This document shows positions 1-6,913 of a DNA stretch of 22,380 bases, in pieces. Under the pieces are notes generated by a model. It did not search any database, was not told the DNA's origin, and worked only from the letters and a program-made list of their open reading frames with translations. A program made the translations under genes and the position numbers. Within the stretch, counting starts at the first letter, position 1, and the number at the start of each line of letters is the position of its first letter. The DNA comes from Candidatus Microgenomates bacterium (GTDB lineage Bacteria; Patescibacteriota; Microgenomatia; UBA1400; PJMF01), in contig WFTH01000044.1 of NCBI GenBank assembly GCA_015485595.1, positions 1 through 22,380 of the forward strand, given 5' to 3'.

Positions 1-684
1 AAAAAGGATAGGCGAAAAGACGCTTTTGGTTGGATCAAAAAACAGCTAAAAAAAAATCCGCAGACGGTTGTTTTGGTGGTCGCACCTTTTATCGACCCCT
101 CCTATCATAAAGCTTTAGAAAACATCAAGGCTGTCACCGAGCTGTTTGAAGAGTATAGACAAAACCTACCAGAAGTTACAATTGACATTCTACATAGTAG
201 ACTTAGTAAGGCTCAACAAGTTAAAGCGGTTCAAAATCTAACCCAAGGCAGAACCCAACTCCTAATCGCCACTCCTATGATAGAGGTAGGCATAGATCTA
301 CCTACAGCTAACCTAATGATTGTCGAGTCAGCGGAAAGATTTGGCCTTGCCAGCCTCCACCAGCTAAGGGGGAGAGTCGGCCGTCGAGGTCAGGAAGCCT
401 TCTGTCTACTATTTACCCAAACAGACCAAAAAGAAGCTCTAGAGAGACTGAGATTATTTAGCCAGCTCCAAGAAGGGGAAAAGATAGCAGAGCTAGACTT
501 GAAGTATCGGGGAAGTGGCGACATCTTCGGTACCAACCAACACGGCCTAGCTAACCTAAAATTTGCTAACTGGCTTAACCCTAGATTAGTAAAAAAAGCC
601 AAAGAGATCTACCAAACCCTACCAAAAGCTTGGAGTTCGTTTCTAACCCCAAAAGTAAAGGTGGGAGTAGAACACCTGAATTAA
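1..684 (+). CDS. recG: ATP-dependent DNA helicase RecG, C-terminal part (5' end outside window)
   Basis: Superfamily 2 helicase that remodels stalled replication forks and Holliday junctions. The reading frame is open from base 1, so the gene begins upstream; only about 227 C-terminal residues are present. The second RecA-like domain is visible: VVLVVAPFIDPS near the start, the stretch IATPMIEVGIDLPTANLMI (motif V region), and the QLRGRVGRRGQ arginine motif (motif VI). These are followed by the RecG-type wedge/TRG segment RGSGDIFGTNQHG. This combination, and especially the GDxxGTxQxG segment, separates RecG from UvrB, Mfd and PriA. The TAA stop overlaps the start of an inverted repeat. The next gene, rpmF, has its own promoter, so recG probably ends its transcript here. 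The missing N-terminus (OB wedge domain and Walker A) cannot be judged. Confidence 0.95.
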   Translation, partial: KKDRRKDAFGWIKKQLKKNPQTVVLVVAPFIDPSYHKALENIKAVTELFEEYRQNLPEVTIDILHSRLSKAQQVKAVQNLTQGRTQLLIATPMIEVGIDLPTANLMIVESAERFGLASLHQLRGRVGRRGQEAFCLLFTQTDQKEALERLRLFSQLQEGEKIAELDLKYRGSGDIFGTNQHGLANLKFANWLNPRLVKKAKEIYQTLPKAWSSFLTPKVKVGVEHLN

Positions 685-752
685 TTTTAGATTTTAGATT
701 GTAAATTTTAAATTAAGACCAACCTGAGGGTTTTAATCTAAAATCTAAAATT
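683..752. repeat. AT-rich inverted repeat after recG
   Basis: An 18-base arm at 683-700 (AATTTTAGATTTTAGATT) is exactly complementary to 735-752, with a 34-base loop. Inside it is a second, alternative stem: 712-720 ATTAAGACC with 729-737 GGTTTTAAT, with one G-T pair. The left arm begins inside the recG stop codon. There is no long T tract after either stem, so a classical terminator is uncertain. It could be a recG mRNA 3' structure or a copy of a dispersed intergenic repeat. Confidence 0.6.
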
Positions 753-778
753 TAGAAGCTAGCATCTTAAACCACTCT

Positions 779-787
779 TGCTATAAT
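779..787 (+). promoter_or_regulatory. Extended -10 promoter for rpmF operon
   Basis: TG at 779-780, one base, then a perfect TATAAT at 782-787. No good -35 box is found at 16-18 bases upstream, which fits an extended -10 promoter. The predicted start is near 794, leaving a leader of about 55 bases before the rpmF ATG. This leader ends in a strong Shine-Dalgarno sequence. Confidence 0.6.
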
Positions 788-848
788 CAAGTATTGTTAT
801 AAAATTCATCAGGTTAAAATAAAAACAGTTAAAAAAGGAGGCGTTAAC

Positions 849-1007
849 ATGGGAGCTTTACCGAAGAATAAGATTACTCGTGCCGAGAGGGGTGCTAGGC
901 GAAGGGGCAACACACCTCGACTTAAAAAAGATGTAAACGTAACCAAAGTACCACTAAACAAACAAGGTTTTGTGGCTAGCTTAATGAAAAAGATCGGACT
1001 AAACTAA
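849..1007 (+). CDS. rpmF: Large ribosomal subunit protein bL32
   Basis: A 52-residue basic protein beginning MGALPKNKITRAERGARRRG. The N-terminal LPKxKxTRxRRGxRR pattern is the bL32 signature, which threads into 23S rRNA. An AAAAAAGGAGGC ribosome binding site at 831-842 lies 6 bases before the ATG and is the strongest SD in the window, fitting a highly expressed ribosomal gene. The usual C-terminal zinc ribbon (two CxxC pairs) is absent; the C-terminus instead reads GFVASLMKKIGLN and has no cysteine. Such C-minus forms exist in other lineages. It stands between recG and nusB, and nusB starts within 9 bases of its stop, so they are probably co-transcribed. The identification rests on the N-terminal motif, size and context. 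Confidence 0.85.
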   Translation: MGALPKNKITRAERGARRRGNTPRLKKDVNVTKVPLNKQGFVASLMKKIGLN

Positions 1008-1015
1008 AGTTGCAG

Positions 1016-1399
1016 ATGAATCAGGACCCACGTCATCAAAGACGAGTTAGGCGTATGCAGCATGTGTTTGCGCTAACTTTCGACGTCACTAACCAAACAG
1101 ACTACCTTAATCAACTAAAAAACAGAAAAGAACAACAATATCTTCAGAGTTTGCTGGACAAACTGACAGAAATCGACGCTAAGATAGCTCAAGTAGCTAC
1201 GGAAAGACCTTTATCGGAAACAAACAAGCTCGACCTTGCCATCCTAAGATCAATTGTGTTTGAAGCGATGGTAGAAGAAACACCACCTAAAGTCTTGATT
1301 GACGAGGCGGTTGAACTTGCCAAGGAGTTTGGTTCAGAAAGCTCGCCCAAGTTTGTAAACGGGGTCTTAGGTAAAATACTTATCAATCAAGAATGCTAA
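1016..1399 (+). CDS. nusB: Transcription antitermination protein NusB
   Basis: A 127-residue all-helical RNA-binding protein that, with NusE (uS10), binds boxA RNA for rRNA antitermination. The N-terminal DPRHQRRVRRMQHVFALTFD matches the basic NusB start (RxxARxxALQ-like). The C-terminal ILRSIVFEAM, PPKVLIDEAVELAKEFG and SSPKFVNGVLGKI are the family's conserved helices; they match the ALL/RxAxYEL, P..VvINEaVeLAKkfg and FVNGvLdk signatures. A TTG at 1010 in frame would add two residues, but ATG 1016 is preferred. Neither has an SD, so translation is probably coupled to rpmF. Its last 7 bases overlap the start of the ACP-like gene. Confidence 0.9.
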   Translation: MNQDPRHQRRVRRMQHVFALTFDVTNQTDYLNQLKNRKEQQYLQSLLDKLTEIDAKIAQVATERPLSETNKLDLAILRSIVFEAMVEETPPKVLIDEAVELAKEFGSESSPKFVNGVLGKILINQEC

Positions 1400-1644
1400 C
1401 CGACACCTATAACCAACTAGCTGAGATCATCGTAGAGGTTACTGGCAACAGTCCAGAATCTATTGAGCCGGATGCAGACCTGGAGGAGGATCTGGGTATT
1501 GTTTTGGATGAAGACTTCGAACGTCTTATAAAAACCATCAACCAAACTTTTAATATCGAGCTCGAACCAGACGAAATTAGCGAAGTGGTAGCCACAGTAG
1601 GCGATCTGGCTGCCATTATCGATGAGGAGATTGAGCTTGGCTAA
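1393..1644 (+). CDS. Acyl carrier protein-like, lacking the phosphopantetheine serine
   Basis: An 83-residue acidic protein with the ACP fold pattern: an N-terminal helix (YNQLAEIIVEVTG), then PESIEPDADLEEDLG, then FERLIKTINQTFNIELEPDEI, and a final helix VATVGDLAAIIDEEI. It lies just before rnc, as acpP does in many bacteria. In ordinary ACP the segment after EEDLG is A-D-S-L-D, and the serine carries 4'-phosphopantetheine. Here the segment is G35-I-V-L-D-E-D41, with no serine or threonine. The protein therefore should not be able to carry an acyl chain by the usual chemistry. It may be a structural or regulatory relic in a cell with little lipid synthesis. The ATG overlaps the end of nusB and the 3' end overlaps rnc. 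I leave the symbol empty because the function is doubtful. Confidence 0.8.
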   Translation: MLTDTYNQLAEIIVEVTGNSPESIEPDADLEEDLGIVLDEDFERLIKTINQTFNIELEPDEISEVVATVGDLAAIIDEEIELG

Positions 1645-2314
1645 CTCCTTTATGTTAATCCCGCGCTTTAAGGACCAGTCACTACTTGAAACCGCTTTAA
1701 CGCACAGAAGTGCTTTAAATGAAAGAAATCCTGACAAGCCAAGAGAGTCAAACGAACGCCTCGAGTATCTTGGCGACGCTGTCTTAGAGCTAGTTACCTC
1801 AGAGTACTTATTCAAACGTTTTCCCAAAGAACCAGAAGGAAAACTAACTGCCTACCGTAGCGCTTTGGTTAAAACAGAAACCCTGGCTCAGGTGGCAAAA
1901 CAACTCAATCTAGGTGAAAAACTTAAGCTCAGTAAAGGAGAAGAAAAGAGCGGAGGTAGGCACAACCAATCTCTTTTAGCTAATACGTTTGAGGCTATCG
2001 TTGGCGCTCTTTATCTAGATCAGGGTCTGGAGTCGGTTAGAAAGTTTCTTCATAAACATCTCTTTCCCAAAGTTGATGCTATCATTAAACAGCAAACCTA
2101 TCTTGATCCCAAAAGTTATCTGCAAGAACTGGTGCAAGCCAAAGGTTTACCTACCCCAAGCTATCGGTTGGTGAAAGAGGCCGGACCTGACCATAACAAA
2201 ACTTTTACCATTCAGGTCATGATAGAGAATAAAGTTGCTGGCACGGGTCAAGGCAAAAGCAAGCAACAGGCTCAGCGAGAGGCGGCCAAAACCGCTATTG
2301 AGAAATACAACTAA
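1622..2314 (+). CDS. rnc: Ribonuclease III
   Basis: Double-strand-specific endoribonuclease that processes rRNA precursors and structured mRNAs. Its 230 residues match the usual length. The RNase III domain (about residues 15-145) has LLETALTHRS, the signature NERLEYLGDAVLE (E48 and D52 as metal ligands) and ANTFEAIVGALYLDQG with E124. The position equivalent to E. coli D114 is Asn121. A double-stranded-RNA-binding domain follows (about 160-230: DPKSYLQELVQ to GKSKQQAQREAAKTAIEKY). The start is uncertain. ATG 1622 overlaps the upstream gene by 23 bases. TTG 1637 has GAGGAG 7 bases before it and would give a protein starting at residue 6. The gene is translationally linked to nusB and the ACP-like gene. 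Confidence 0.93.
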   Translation: MRRLSLANSFMLIPRFKDQSLLETALTHRSALNERNPDKPRESNERLEYLGDAVLELVTSEYLFKRFPKEPEGKLTAYRSALVKTETLAQVAKQLNLGEKLKLSKGEEKSGGRHNQSLLANTFEAIVGALYLDQGLESVRKFLHKHLFPKVDAIIKQQTYLDPKSYLQELVQAKGLPTPSYRLVKEAGPDHNKTFTIQVMIENKVAGTGQGKSKQQAQREAAKTAIEKYN

Positions 2315-2326
2315 GCAAGTTATAAT
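2298..2326 (+). promoter_or_regulatory. Sigma-70-type promoter for rpsP-khpA
   Basis: TTGAGA at 2298-2303 (5 of 6 to consensus), a 17-base spacer, and TATAAT at 2321-2326 (6 of 6). The -35 box lies in the last codons of rnc and the -10 box is just after its stop. The predicted start is near 2333, giving a leader of about 50 bases before rpsP. This is the best consensus promoter in the window. Confidence 0.75.
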
Positions 2327-2384
2327 TCAACCTCGCTTAAACTTTATTATAGTAAAATACTAATTAGATTAGAGCAAAATAAAC

Positions 2385-2750
2385 ATGTTGAAGATTAAAC
2401 TCGCTCGTTTCGGTAAAAGACATCAACCACACTATCGTTTGGTAGTGGCTGAAGCTAGAAGCAAGAGAGACGGTAAATACGTCGAGAAAGTAGGTCATTA
2501 CGCCCCCACCCAACAACCAAAGATTCTTGAGATTAACATCGAAAGATACAAGTATTGGGTTGGACAAGGGGCTATTCCAACAGAAACGGTAGCAGCCTTG
2601 TTTGAGCGTTATCAAAAGGGCAACCCTTTCCCTCTTAAAAAACAAAAACCTTCAAAAAAAGCCAAAGCTAAACAAGAAGCAACAAAAGAAATCACCCAAA
2701 CAAAAGCTCAAAAAACCGAAACAGAAACCCAAACAACAAAGGAGTCATGA
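2385..2750 (+). CDS. rpsP: Small ribosomal subunit protein bS16 with Lys/Thr/Gln-rich tail
   Basis: A 30S assembly protein. The first about 80 residues are a clear bS16: MLKIKLARFGKRHQPHYRLV, then DGKYVEKVGHYAP, then a segment ending in WVGQGAIPTETV. Ordinary bS16 is about 80-90 residues, but this one is 121. The extra tail after residue 88 is low-complexity (repeated K, Q, T, E: KKQKPSKKAKAKQEATKE and onward) and probably disordered; basic tails on small ribosomal proteins are common in CPR-type genomes. No clear SD precedes ATG 2385. The TGA stop overlaps the khpA start as ATGA, so the two genes are translationally coupled and share the promoter at 2298-2326. Confidence 0.95.
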   Translation: MLKIKLARFGKRHQPHYRLVVAEARSKRDGKYVEKVGHYAPTQQPKILEINIERYKYWVGQGAIPTETVAALFERYQKGNPFPLKKQKPSKKAKAKQEATKEITQTKAQKTETETQTTKES

Positions 2751-3016
2751 AAAATCTTCTAGAATACATCTTAATCCACCTAGTAGAAAACCCAGAAGAA
2801 GTTAAAGTAGAGGAGACAGAACAAGACGGAGTCTTCTACTACACTATTCACGTACATCCAGATGATACTGGTCGAGTTATTGGTAAAAGGGGGAGTACCA
2901 TAAACGCAATCAGAAACATTGCCAAGGTAAGAGCTGTTAGGGAAGGTGTTCGCATTCAGATAAATATAGAGACAGAAGAAGCAAAACCTAACGAGGTTGT
3001 TGAAGCTAAAAACTAA
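2747..3016 (+). CDS. khpA: KH-domain RNA-binding protein (KhpA family)
   Basis: An 89-residue single type II KH domain protein. The GxxG loop that contacts RNA is visible in GRVIGKRGSTINAIR (GKRG), with the flanking helices and the strand EGVRIQINIETEE. In Firmicutes, KhpA works with KhpB (Jag) as an RNA chaperone pair affecting cell division and elongation; that partner is not in this window. The gene follows rpsP with a 4-base ATGA overlap and GGAG 2 bases before the start, which is the widespread rpsP-khpA arrangement. Only 14 bases separate its stop from the convergent pilO stop, and I see no hairpin terminator there. Confidence 0.9.
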   Translation: MKNLLEYILIHLVENPEEVKVEETEQDGVFYYTIHVHPDDTGRVIGKRGSTINAIRNIAKVRAVREGVRIQINIETEEAKPNEVVEAKN

Positions 3017-3030
3017 CCAACCTTTAACCT

Positions 3031-3807
3031 TTAGTTATTTCTCCATCCTTCAACTCCAAACAAGTCTTGATTGAAGCCATCCTTGATCACCTCCCCAAAA
3101 GTTACATTTAGCTGCTTAAACTCGGATAACTCTTTAATAAGATCCAGATCTGCTTGAGAAAGTTTTGTTAAAACTAACTGCTGCGGTTTAAGGCTAGCCC
3201 TAGTATAAAAGTAGGAGTCTATCTCCAACCTAGCTGAAACCAGATCCTCATCACTGCTTTGATTACTCTGACTTAAAGTAAAAGAGTTAATAGTGGTAAA
3301 TGGAGCCATTTTCTCCAGTAAATTCATAAACCTTTTAACCGAACGAAAGGGTCCGGAAACGACCAACTCCAGCCTCAGTGACTCATAACCTCTAGACCTT
3401 AACTTGTTTGATTTTAAGGAAACATTATCTTCTTGACTAATGATTCCAGGAGAAACTTTTAGATCATCGATCTGAACCCTACTTAAACGACTGATGTTGG
3501 TTAGCTGATTCATAACTTCCAGAAAAGGTTTTTCGTTTGGCAAAAGTTGATCAAGAATCTTAAGGCGTTTAATGTCAACTCCAATCCTTAGGCTATCCAG
3601 GTTTTCTGCCTTTTCTCTTAGCAACTCGGTCTTTTGTCTCTCTTTTAAAAAGTCACTCCTTAACTTTACAAGCTTTGAAAGCTGAGGCAAAAAAACCCCC
3701 ACTCCAAAAAAGACACTCAATACTACCAAAGAGACGGCATAGACTAGTTCACGCCTGGTGTTAAGATAAAGCTTGAAGTTAAATCGCTTTTTTCTGTTCA
3801 TAAGCAT
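3031..3807 (-). CDS. pilO: Type IV pilus assembly protein PilO-like
   Basis: A bitopic membrane protein of the pilus alignment platform. Its 258 residues start with a short basic cytoplasmic segment, then one transmembrane helix (about residues 21-41, VYAVSLVVLSVFFGVGVFL), a heptad-rich coiled coil (about 43-75) and an extracytoplasmic alpha/beta domain (about 80-205), as in PilO. An extra C-terminal segment of about 50 residues follows. Sequence identity to any named PilO is not obvious by eye; the call rests on topology and on being third in a pilM-pilN-pilO order. The ATG shares one base with the pilN stop (TGATG), so translation is coupled. The alternative in-frame ATG at 3801 would shorten it by two residues. 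Confidence 0.8.
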   Translation of the reverse strand: MLMNRKKRFNFKLYLNTRRELVYAVSLVVLSVFFGVGVFLPQLSKLVKLRSDFLKERQKTELLREKAENLDSLRIGVDIKRLKILDQLLPNEKPFLEVMNQLTNISRLSRVQIDDLKVSPGIISQEDNVSLKSNKLRSRGYESLRLELVVSGPFRSVKRFMNLLEKMAPFTTINSFTLSQSNQSSDEDLVSARLEIDSYFYTRASLKPQQLVLTKLSQADLDLIKELSEFKQLNVTFGEVIKDGFNQDLFGVEGWRNN

Positions 3808-4373
3808 CAGTTTGCCTGATTTTTTGACCCCAAAACTACAGCCACCTTAACCGTGTAGTTACCTTCACTATTGCGCGAAAGACCATGTTTTTTCACTTGA
3901 TTAAAACGCCTATTGACCTCATCCGAGTCTAGATGGTCAAGTACCTTTTCAAGGTGAAAAACCGAAGGAACCTTGAGAGAAAAAGAGAGAGACTCCTGAC
4001 CTTCTGACTCTGCATACTTGATGCCAGAAACCACCACCTCTTTGTCAAACAAGTTACTAAAGTAGTTTAGAGCCTCCTGTTTTTGTTTCCTAGAACCAAA
4101 AAGTAAAGATATGATCTTTAACTTATCGACCAGGACTGCATATTCAAGCTCAACAGCTTGGTTTTCAGCTATCAAGCGATCAAGTTGAGCTTGAGTTGTT
4201 TTAAGCTGCTTCACCTGACGTACAACCCAAAAATTTAATCCTATCGTTATAAAAAAAAGACAGATTATCACTCCGAACAAGATAGAACTGAACAAGAGAG
4301 CTTTTTTATCTTTCTCCCTTTCCTTAACCAAAAACTTCTGCCGGTCTTTAATAAAGTTTATTCCACTAAACAT
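3807..4373 (-). CDS. pilN: Type IV pilus assembly protein PilN-like
   Basis: A 188-residue bitopic protein. The N-terminus MFSGINFIKDRQ resembles the INLLP-type cytoplasmic tail through which PilN docks into the groove of PilM; here the motif is INFIKD. One transmembrane helix spans about residues 26-50, followed by a coiled coil (VRQVKQLKTTQAQLDRLI) and a small extracytoplasmic domain ending in VKVAVVLGSK. In characterised systems PilN and PilO form a heterodimer that links PilM/PilC to the pilus. The gene sits 5 bases after pilM and overlaps pilO by one base. No SD is visible. Confidence 0.85.
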   Translation of the reverse strand: MFSGINFIKDRQKFLVKEREKDKKALLFSSILFGVIICLFFITIGLNFWVVRQVKQLKTTQAQLDRLIAENQAVELEYAVLVDKLKIISLLFGSRKQKQEALNYFSNLFDKEVVVSGIKYAESEGQESLSFSLKVPSVFHLEKVLDHLDSDEVNRRFNQVKKHGLSRNSEGNYTVKVAVVLGSKNQAN

Positions 4374-4378
4374 GCGCC

Positions 4379-5392
4379 TTATAACCTCTTCATCATTAAG
4401 CCAGTAACTACACCCATTACCACGGGGTTGACTTGAGTAAGATCAACATCTTTAGCTTTAACCACATTCCAGGGAGATATTAGTAAAACTTCGATGCCTA
4501 GTTCCGAAGTTAGTAGAGGAATCAAGCCAACCAAGTTTGCCGTGCCTCCTGCCAAAACCAAACGCTTGATTGTTTTTTGAGGATGAGAGGTGTTATAAAA
4601 CTGAAGTGAGCGCTTAAGCTGAGACACAACCTCCATCACTACCGGTAATAATGCCTGCTTTAACCTCCCTTCAAACTGAGCCTCGTCCAGACCGAAACTG
4701 CGTTTGTAATCCTCAGCTTGTTTTGAATCAAGACCTAGAGATTTTTCGATTGCCTTTGTTAAAAGAATCCCACCTCCAAGCTTGTAAGTAACAAAAGCTA
4801 GCTCTACTCCACTCATAGCTGCGATACTAACCCCGGCTGCTCCCCAATCAACCACCACTGTTTCTTCATCTTCCGGCTGAAACTGAAGTGAGCGAATTAG
4901 CGCCAACATCTGTGGCTCCATAAGAGTAGGCTCCACCCCCAAATTTTCGAACAAAACCACATACTTTTCCAGCAAGCTCTTTCTTACCCCGACCAAAAGT
5001 ACTCTCATGGACTTGTTTGAACCCTTTTTTGGTCTGAACAAAACCTCATACTCTAAACTCAAGTCATCCAAGGGGATTGGCAAGTTCTGCTCGGCTTGCC
5101 AGTCAATAGCTGAAGCAAGCTCTGCATCAGACAAAGGAGGAATCTCAATTACTTTAGTAGAAACTACTGACTCAGGAAGCGCAAAACGAACATCGTTTAC
5201 CGGAAGTTTATAATCATTAAAGACAGCCTCAAGAGTTTTTAATAACTCTAGCTGAGATTTTTCATCATTTGGCACCACCAGTCCAGAAGGGTTTAACACC
5301 TCGATTACCTCATTTAACTTAGGCCTGGTTCCAGGAGAACCAACAATAACCTTTATTGAGTAGGTGCCGATATCTAGGGCAGTAATATTCAT
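4379..5392 (-). CDS. pilM: Type IV pilus assembly protein PilM (actin-like ATPase)
   Basis: A cytoplasmic actin/FtsA-fold protein of 337 residues that binds the PilN tail and connects the platform to the motor. Visible motifs are ALDIGTYSIKVIVG (phosphate-1 loop with D7), VVVDWGAAGVSIAAM (phosphate-2 loop), YKLGGGILLTKAIEK and LAGGTANLVGL (adenosine motif). The helix KRSFGLDEAQFE and the following region match the PilM 1C-like subdomain. No SD precedes ATG 5392, and the gene lies 26 bases after the PilX-like gene, so it is probably read on the same transcript. It is the first gene of the pilM-N-O block. Confidence 0.92.
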   Translation of the reverse strand: MNITALDIGTYSIKVIVGSPGTRPKLNEVIEVLNPSGLVVPNDEKSQLELLKTLEAVFNDYKLPVNDVRFALPESVVSTKVIEIPPLSDAELASAIDWQAEQNLPIPLDDLSLEYEVLFRPKKGSNKSMRVLLVGVRKSLLEKYVVLFENLGVEPTLMEPQMLALIRSLQFQPEDEETVVVDWGAAGVSIAAMSGVELAFVTYKLGGGILLTKAIEKSLGLDSKQAEDYKRSFGLDEAQFEGRLKQALLPVVMEVVSQLKRSLQFYNTSHPQKTIKRLVLAGGTANLVGLIPLLTSELGIEVLLISPWNVVKAKDVDLTQVNPVVMGVVTGLMMKRL

Positions 5393-5418
5393 GGTTAAAC
5401 TTAAAAAACTACTTCGAA

Positions 5419-6309
5419 CTACTTTACCAAAGTATCTCCACTATAAACCGCATAATCAATCACTCCTGGAGGTACAGGTAAAGTGTAGTCTATCCTAACC
5501 GACCTTACCTCGGTAGTATCTCCTTGACTTTCACCCCTAGAAAGAATGACGTACTGCTGAGTGGGAAGATTAGCTCCACCCACAACCTTTAGGTCGGCAT
5601 CGGCATAAAGTGGTTTAAAAACAACATACAAGTCTCCGTTTCCACTCCCATCAGTGCTAAAGTTTAGATCAGAAAGGACAAAATGATGACGATAACCTAA
5701 AGGGTTGTCTGTTTCTGGAACTTGAATAAAGCGATCACCCCGATTAACACAACTTGGGCCCAACATTAAGTAGCGAGATTTAAGCGTCCCAGATTCTCGG
5801 TAGTAAGTAGTAATAACCAAAGAAGCTCGATCTGAACAGCTGTCCGCTTTTCCCCAATAAACATCTAAACTACCTTGGTAGTTAGGTTTGCCGGTTGAAT
5901 CTCTAAGGTCGATCATTACATCCTCGCCAACAGGAACCCTAAGCTCAAGATAGTTTTGAGGTTTGATTTCATAATCAACATCCACTTGTACTCCATCTTC
6001 GGTTGTTATCGACTGAGTACCTGTGACTACCGCTTCTGGCGTAGTACCACCGCTCTCAACGGCACTAATAACTTGAGATAAAGCCTGTTCTGCACCACTT
6101 TCTACCGCACTCAACACCACACTTGACTCTTTAGTTTGAGTACTTAATGAGATATCCCGAGTAGTTCTAGAAGCCAGAGCCACTCCTATTAAGACTAAAA
6201 CCGCACTAAGTAAAATTACCGATATGGCCACTTGGCCTCTTTCTTTTTTCTTTGAAAGCTTTATAAGACGCATACTCATATCTCTATAACTAAATACTAC
6301 CTTCATCAT
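5419..6309 (-). CDS. PilX-like minor pilin
   Basis: After a positively charged leader, KKKERG(25)-QVAISVILLSAVLVLIGVAL forms a class III signal with an uninterrupted hydrophobic helix. A Gly precedes Gln26 and there is no Glu at +5, which is the PilX pattern (compare RGAALI... in Gram-negatives). A helix rich in S/T/E follows (TQTKESSVVLSAVESGAEQAL), also typical of PilX. The C-terminal half, about 200 residues, looks like a beta-rich globular domain (VDVYWGKADSC..., two cysteines). The frame can begin at 6309, but a -10 box (6305-6310) covers that ATG. The predicted transcript begins near 6298, so the real start is more likely ATG 6279 or 6273 (leader MRLIKLSKKKERG). Confidence 0.75.
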   Translation of the reverse strand: MMKVVFSYRDMSMRLIKLSKKKERGQVAISVILLSAVLVLIGVALASRTTRDISLSTQTKESSVVLSAVESGAEQALSQVISAVESGGTTPEAVVTGTQSITTEDGVQVDVDYEIKPQNYLELRVPVGEDVMIDLRDSTGKPNYQGSLDVYWGKADSCSDRASLVITTYYRESGTLKSRYLMLGPSCVNRGDRFIQVPETDNPLGYRHHFVLSDLNFSTDGSGNGDLYVVFKPLYADADLKVVGGANLPTQQYVILSRGESQGDTTEVRSVRIDYTLPVPPGVIDYAVYSGDTLVK

Positions 6310-6334
6310 AAACCATCTCTGATCATAAATTCAA
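6305..6334 (-). promoter_or_regulatory. Promoter for pilX-like gene and pilMNO
   Basis: Read on the minus strand: TTGAAT (6334-6329), an 18-base spacer, TATGAT (6310-6305). The predicted transcription start is near 6298. It faces the promoter of the plus-strand PilW-like gene across a 76-base region. The -10 box contains the ATG at 6309, which argues for a downstream translation start. Confidence 0.5.
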
Positions 6335-6369
6335 GGGACATCCATATTATTCTCTTTATCTTTCAAGTC

Positions 6370-6378
6370 TGCTATGAT
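6370..6378 (+). promoter_or_regulatory. Extended -10 promoter giving a leaderless PilW-like mRNA
   Basis: TG at 6370-6371, one base, TATGAT at 6373-6378, then exactly 7 bases before the ATG at 6386. RNA polymerase usually starts 6-8 bases after the -10 box, so the transcript would begin at or next to the A of the start codon. No convincing -35 box and no SD are present. Confidence 0.55.
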
Positions 6379-6385
6379 GTAAGAG

Positions 6386-6913
6386 ATGAAAACCACCTTC
6401 AACCACCACCTTAATCAGCTAAAAGTAAAAAGTCTTGGTTTTACCCTAATTGAGTTGCTGGTAGCCTCCTCTTTGAGCATCTTGTTCGTTATTGTGGTCT
6501 CAACCATGTTTTTTGTTACTACTATTAACTCAACCAAGATCGAGGCTAAGAGAAAGATAAAAAATACTGGCAACGAGGTTAAAAACACTTTGGATTTCCT
6601 GATTAAAAACTCTCTCAGGCTCATGCCTAACGATACAGGGCAGACATGTTCTCAAACTCCATCTGATTCTCTTAAACTCAAAAACCTTGACGGAGGCATC
6701 ACTACCTTAAAACTGGTAACTAGTGCTGACAACAGTTTTATTGCCTCAAACTCAACCTTACTTAATCCCAAAAATATCACTGCCGAAAATCTTCAGTTTG
6801 ACTGCATTCGCAACCAAGGTGGAGAGTCATACGTCCACTATCAGTTTGATCTCCGCCTAGGTCAAGTAGCCAATCAACATTTCTCAAGTTTTGTGTTGCT
6901 AAGAAACTACTAG
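6386..6913 (+). CDS. PilW-like prepilin encoded on the opposite strand of the pilus locus
   Basis: A 175-residue protein with a canonical class III signal: an 18-residue leader ending KVKSLG(18), then FTLIELLVASSLSILFVIVV with Glu at +5. A helix (STKIEAKRKIKNTGNEVKNTLDFLI) and a globular region with two cysteines follow. Large size, ASSLS after the signal and position between pilV-like and pilX-like genes suggest PilW (or PilJ), but the orientation is reversed relative to every neighbour. It has its own extended -10 promoter 7 bases upstream. Its TAG stop directly abuts the stop of the convergent pilV-like gene, with no spacer, so convergent transcripts would overlap. The prepilin assignment is firm; the PilW assignment rests on context. 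Confidence 0.85.
   Translation: MKTTFNHHLNQLKVKSLGFTLIELLVASSLSILFVIVVSTMFFVTTINSTKIEAKRKIKNTGNEVKNTLDFLIKNSLRLMPNDTGQTCSQTPSDSLKLKNLDGGITTLKLVTSADNSFIASNSTLLNPKNITAENLQFDCIRNQGGESYVHYQFDLRLGQVANQHFSSFVLLRNY

Noticed and set aside
683..752. CRISPR-like or tandem repeat array
   Set aside because: Only one inverted pair of short units is present; there are no regularly spaced direct repeats and no cas genes anywhere in the window.
1417..1827. A 136-codon minus-strand frame opposite the ACP-like gene and rnc
   Set aside because: Antisense to two well-supported genes; composition is a shadow of them and there is no SD or domain.
2364..2645. A 93-codon minus-strand frame opposite rpsP
   Set aside because: Antisense to bS16; no recognisable features.
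3010..3030. Possible shared terminator between khpA and pilO
   Set aside because: Only a very weak AACTAA/TTAGTT pairing is present, with no G/C stem or T tract.
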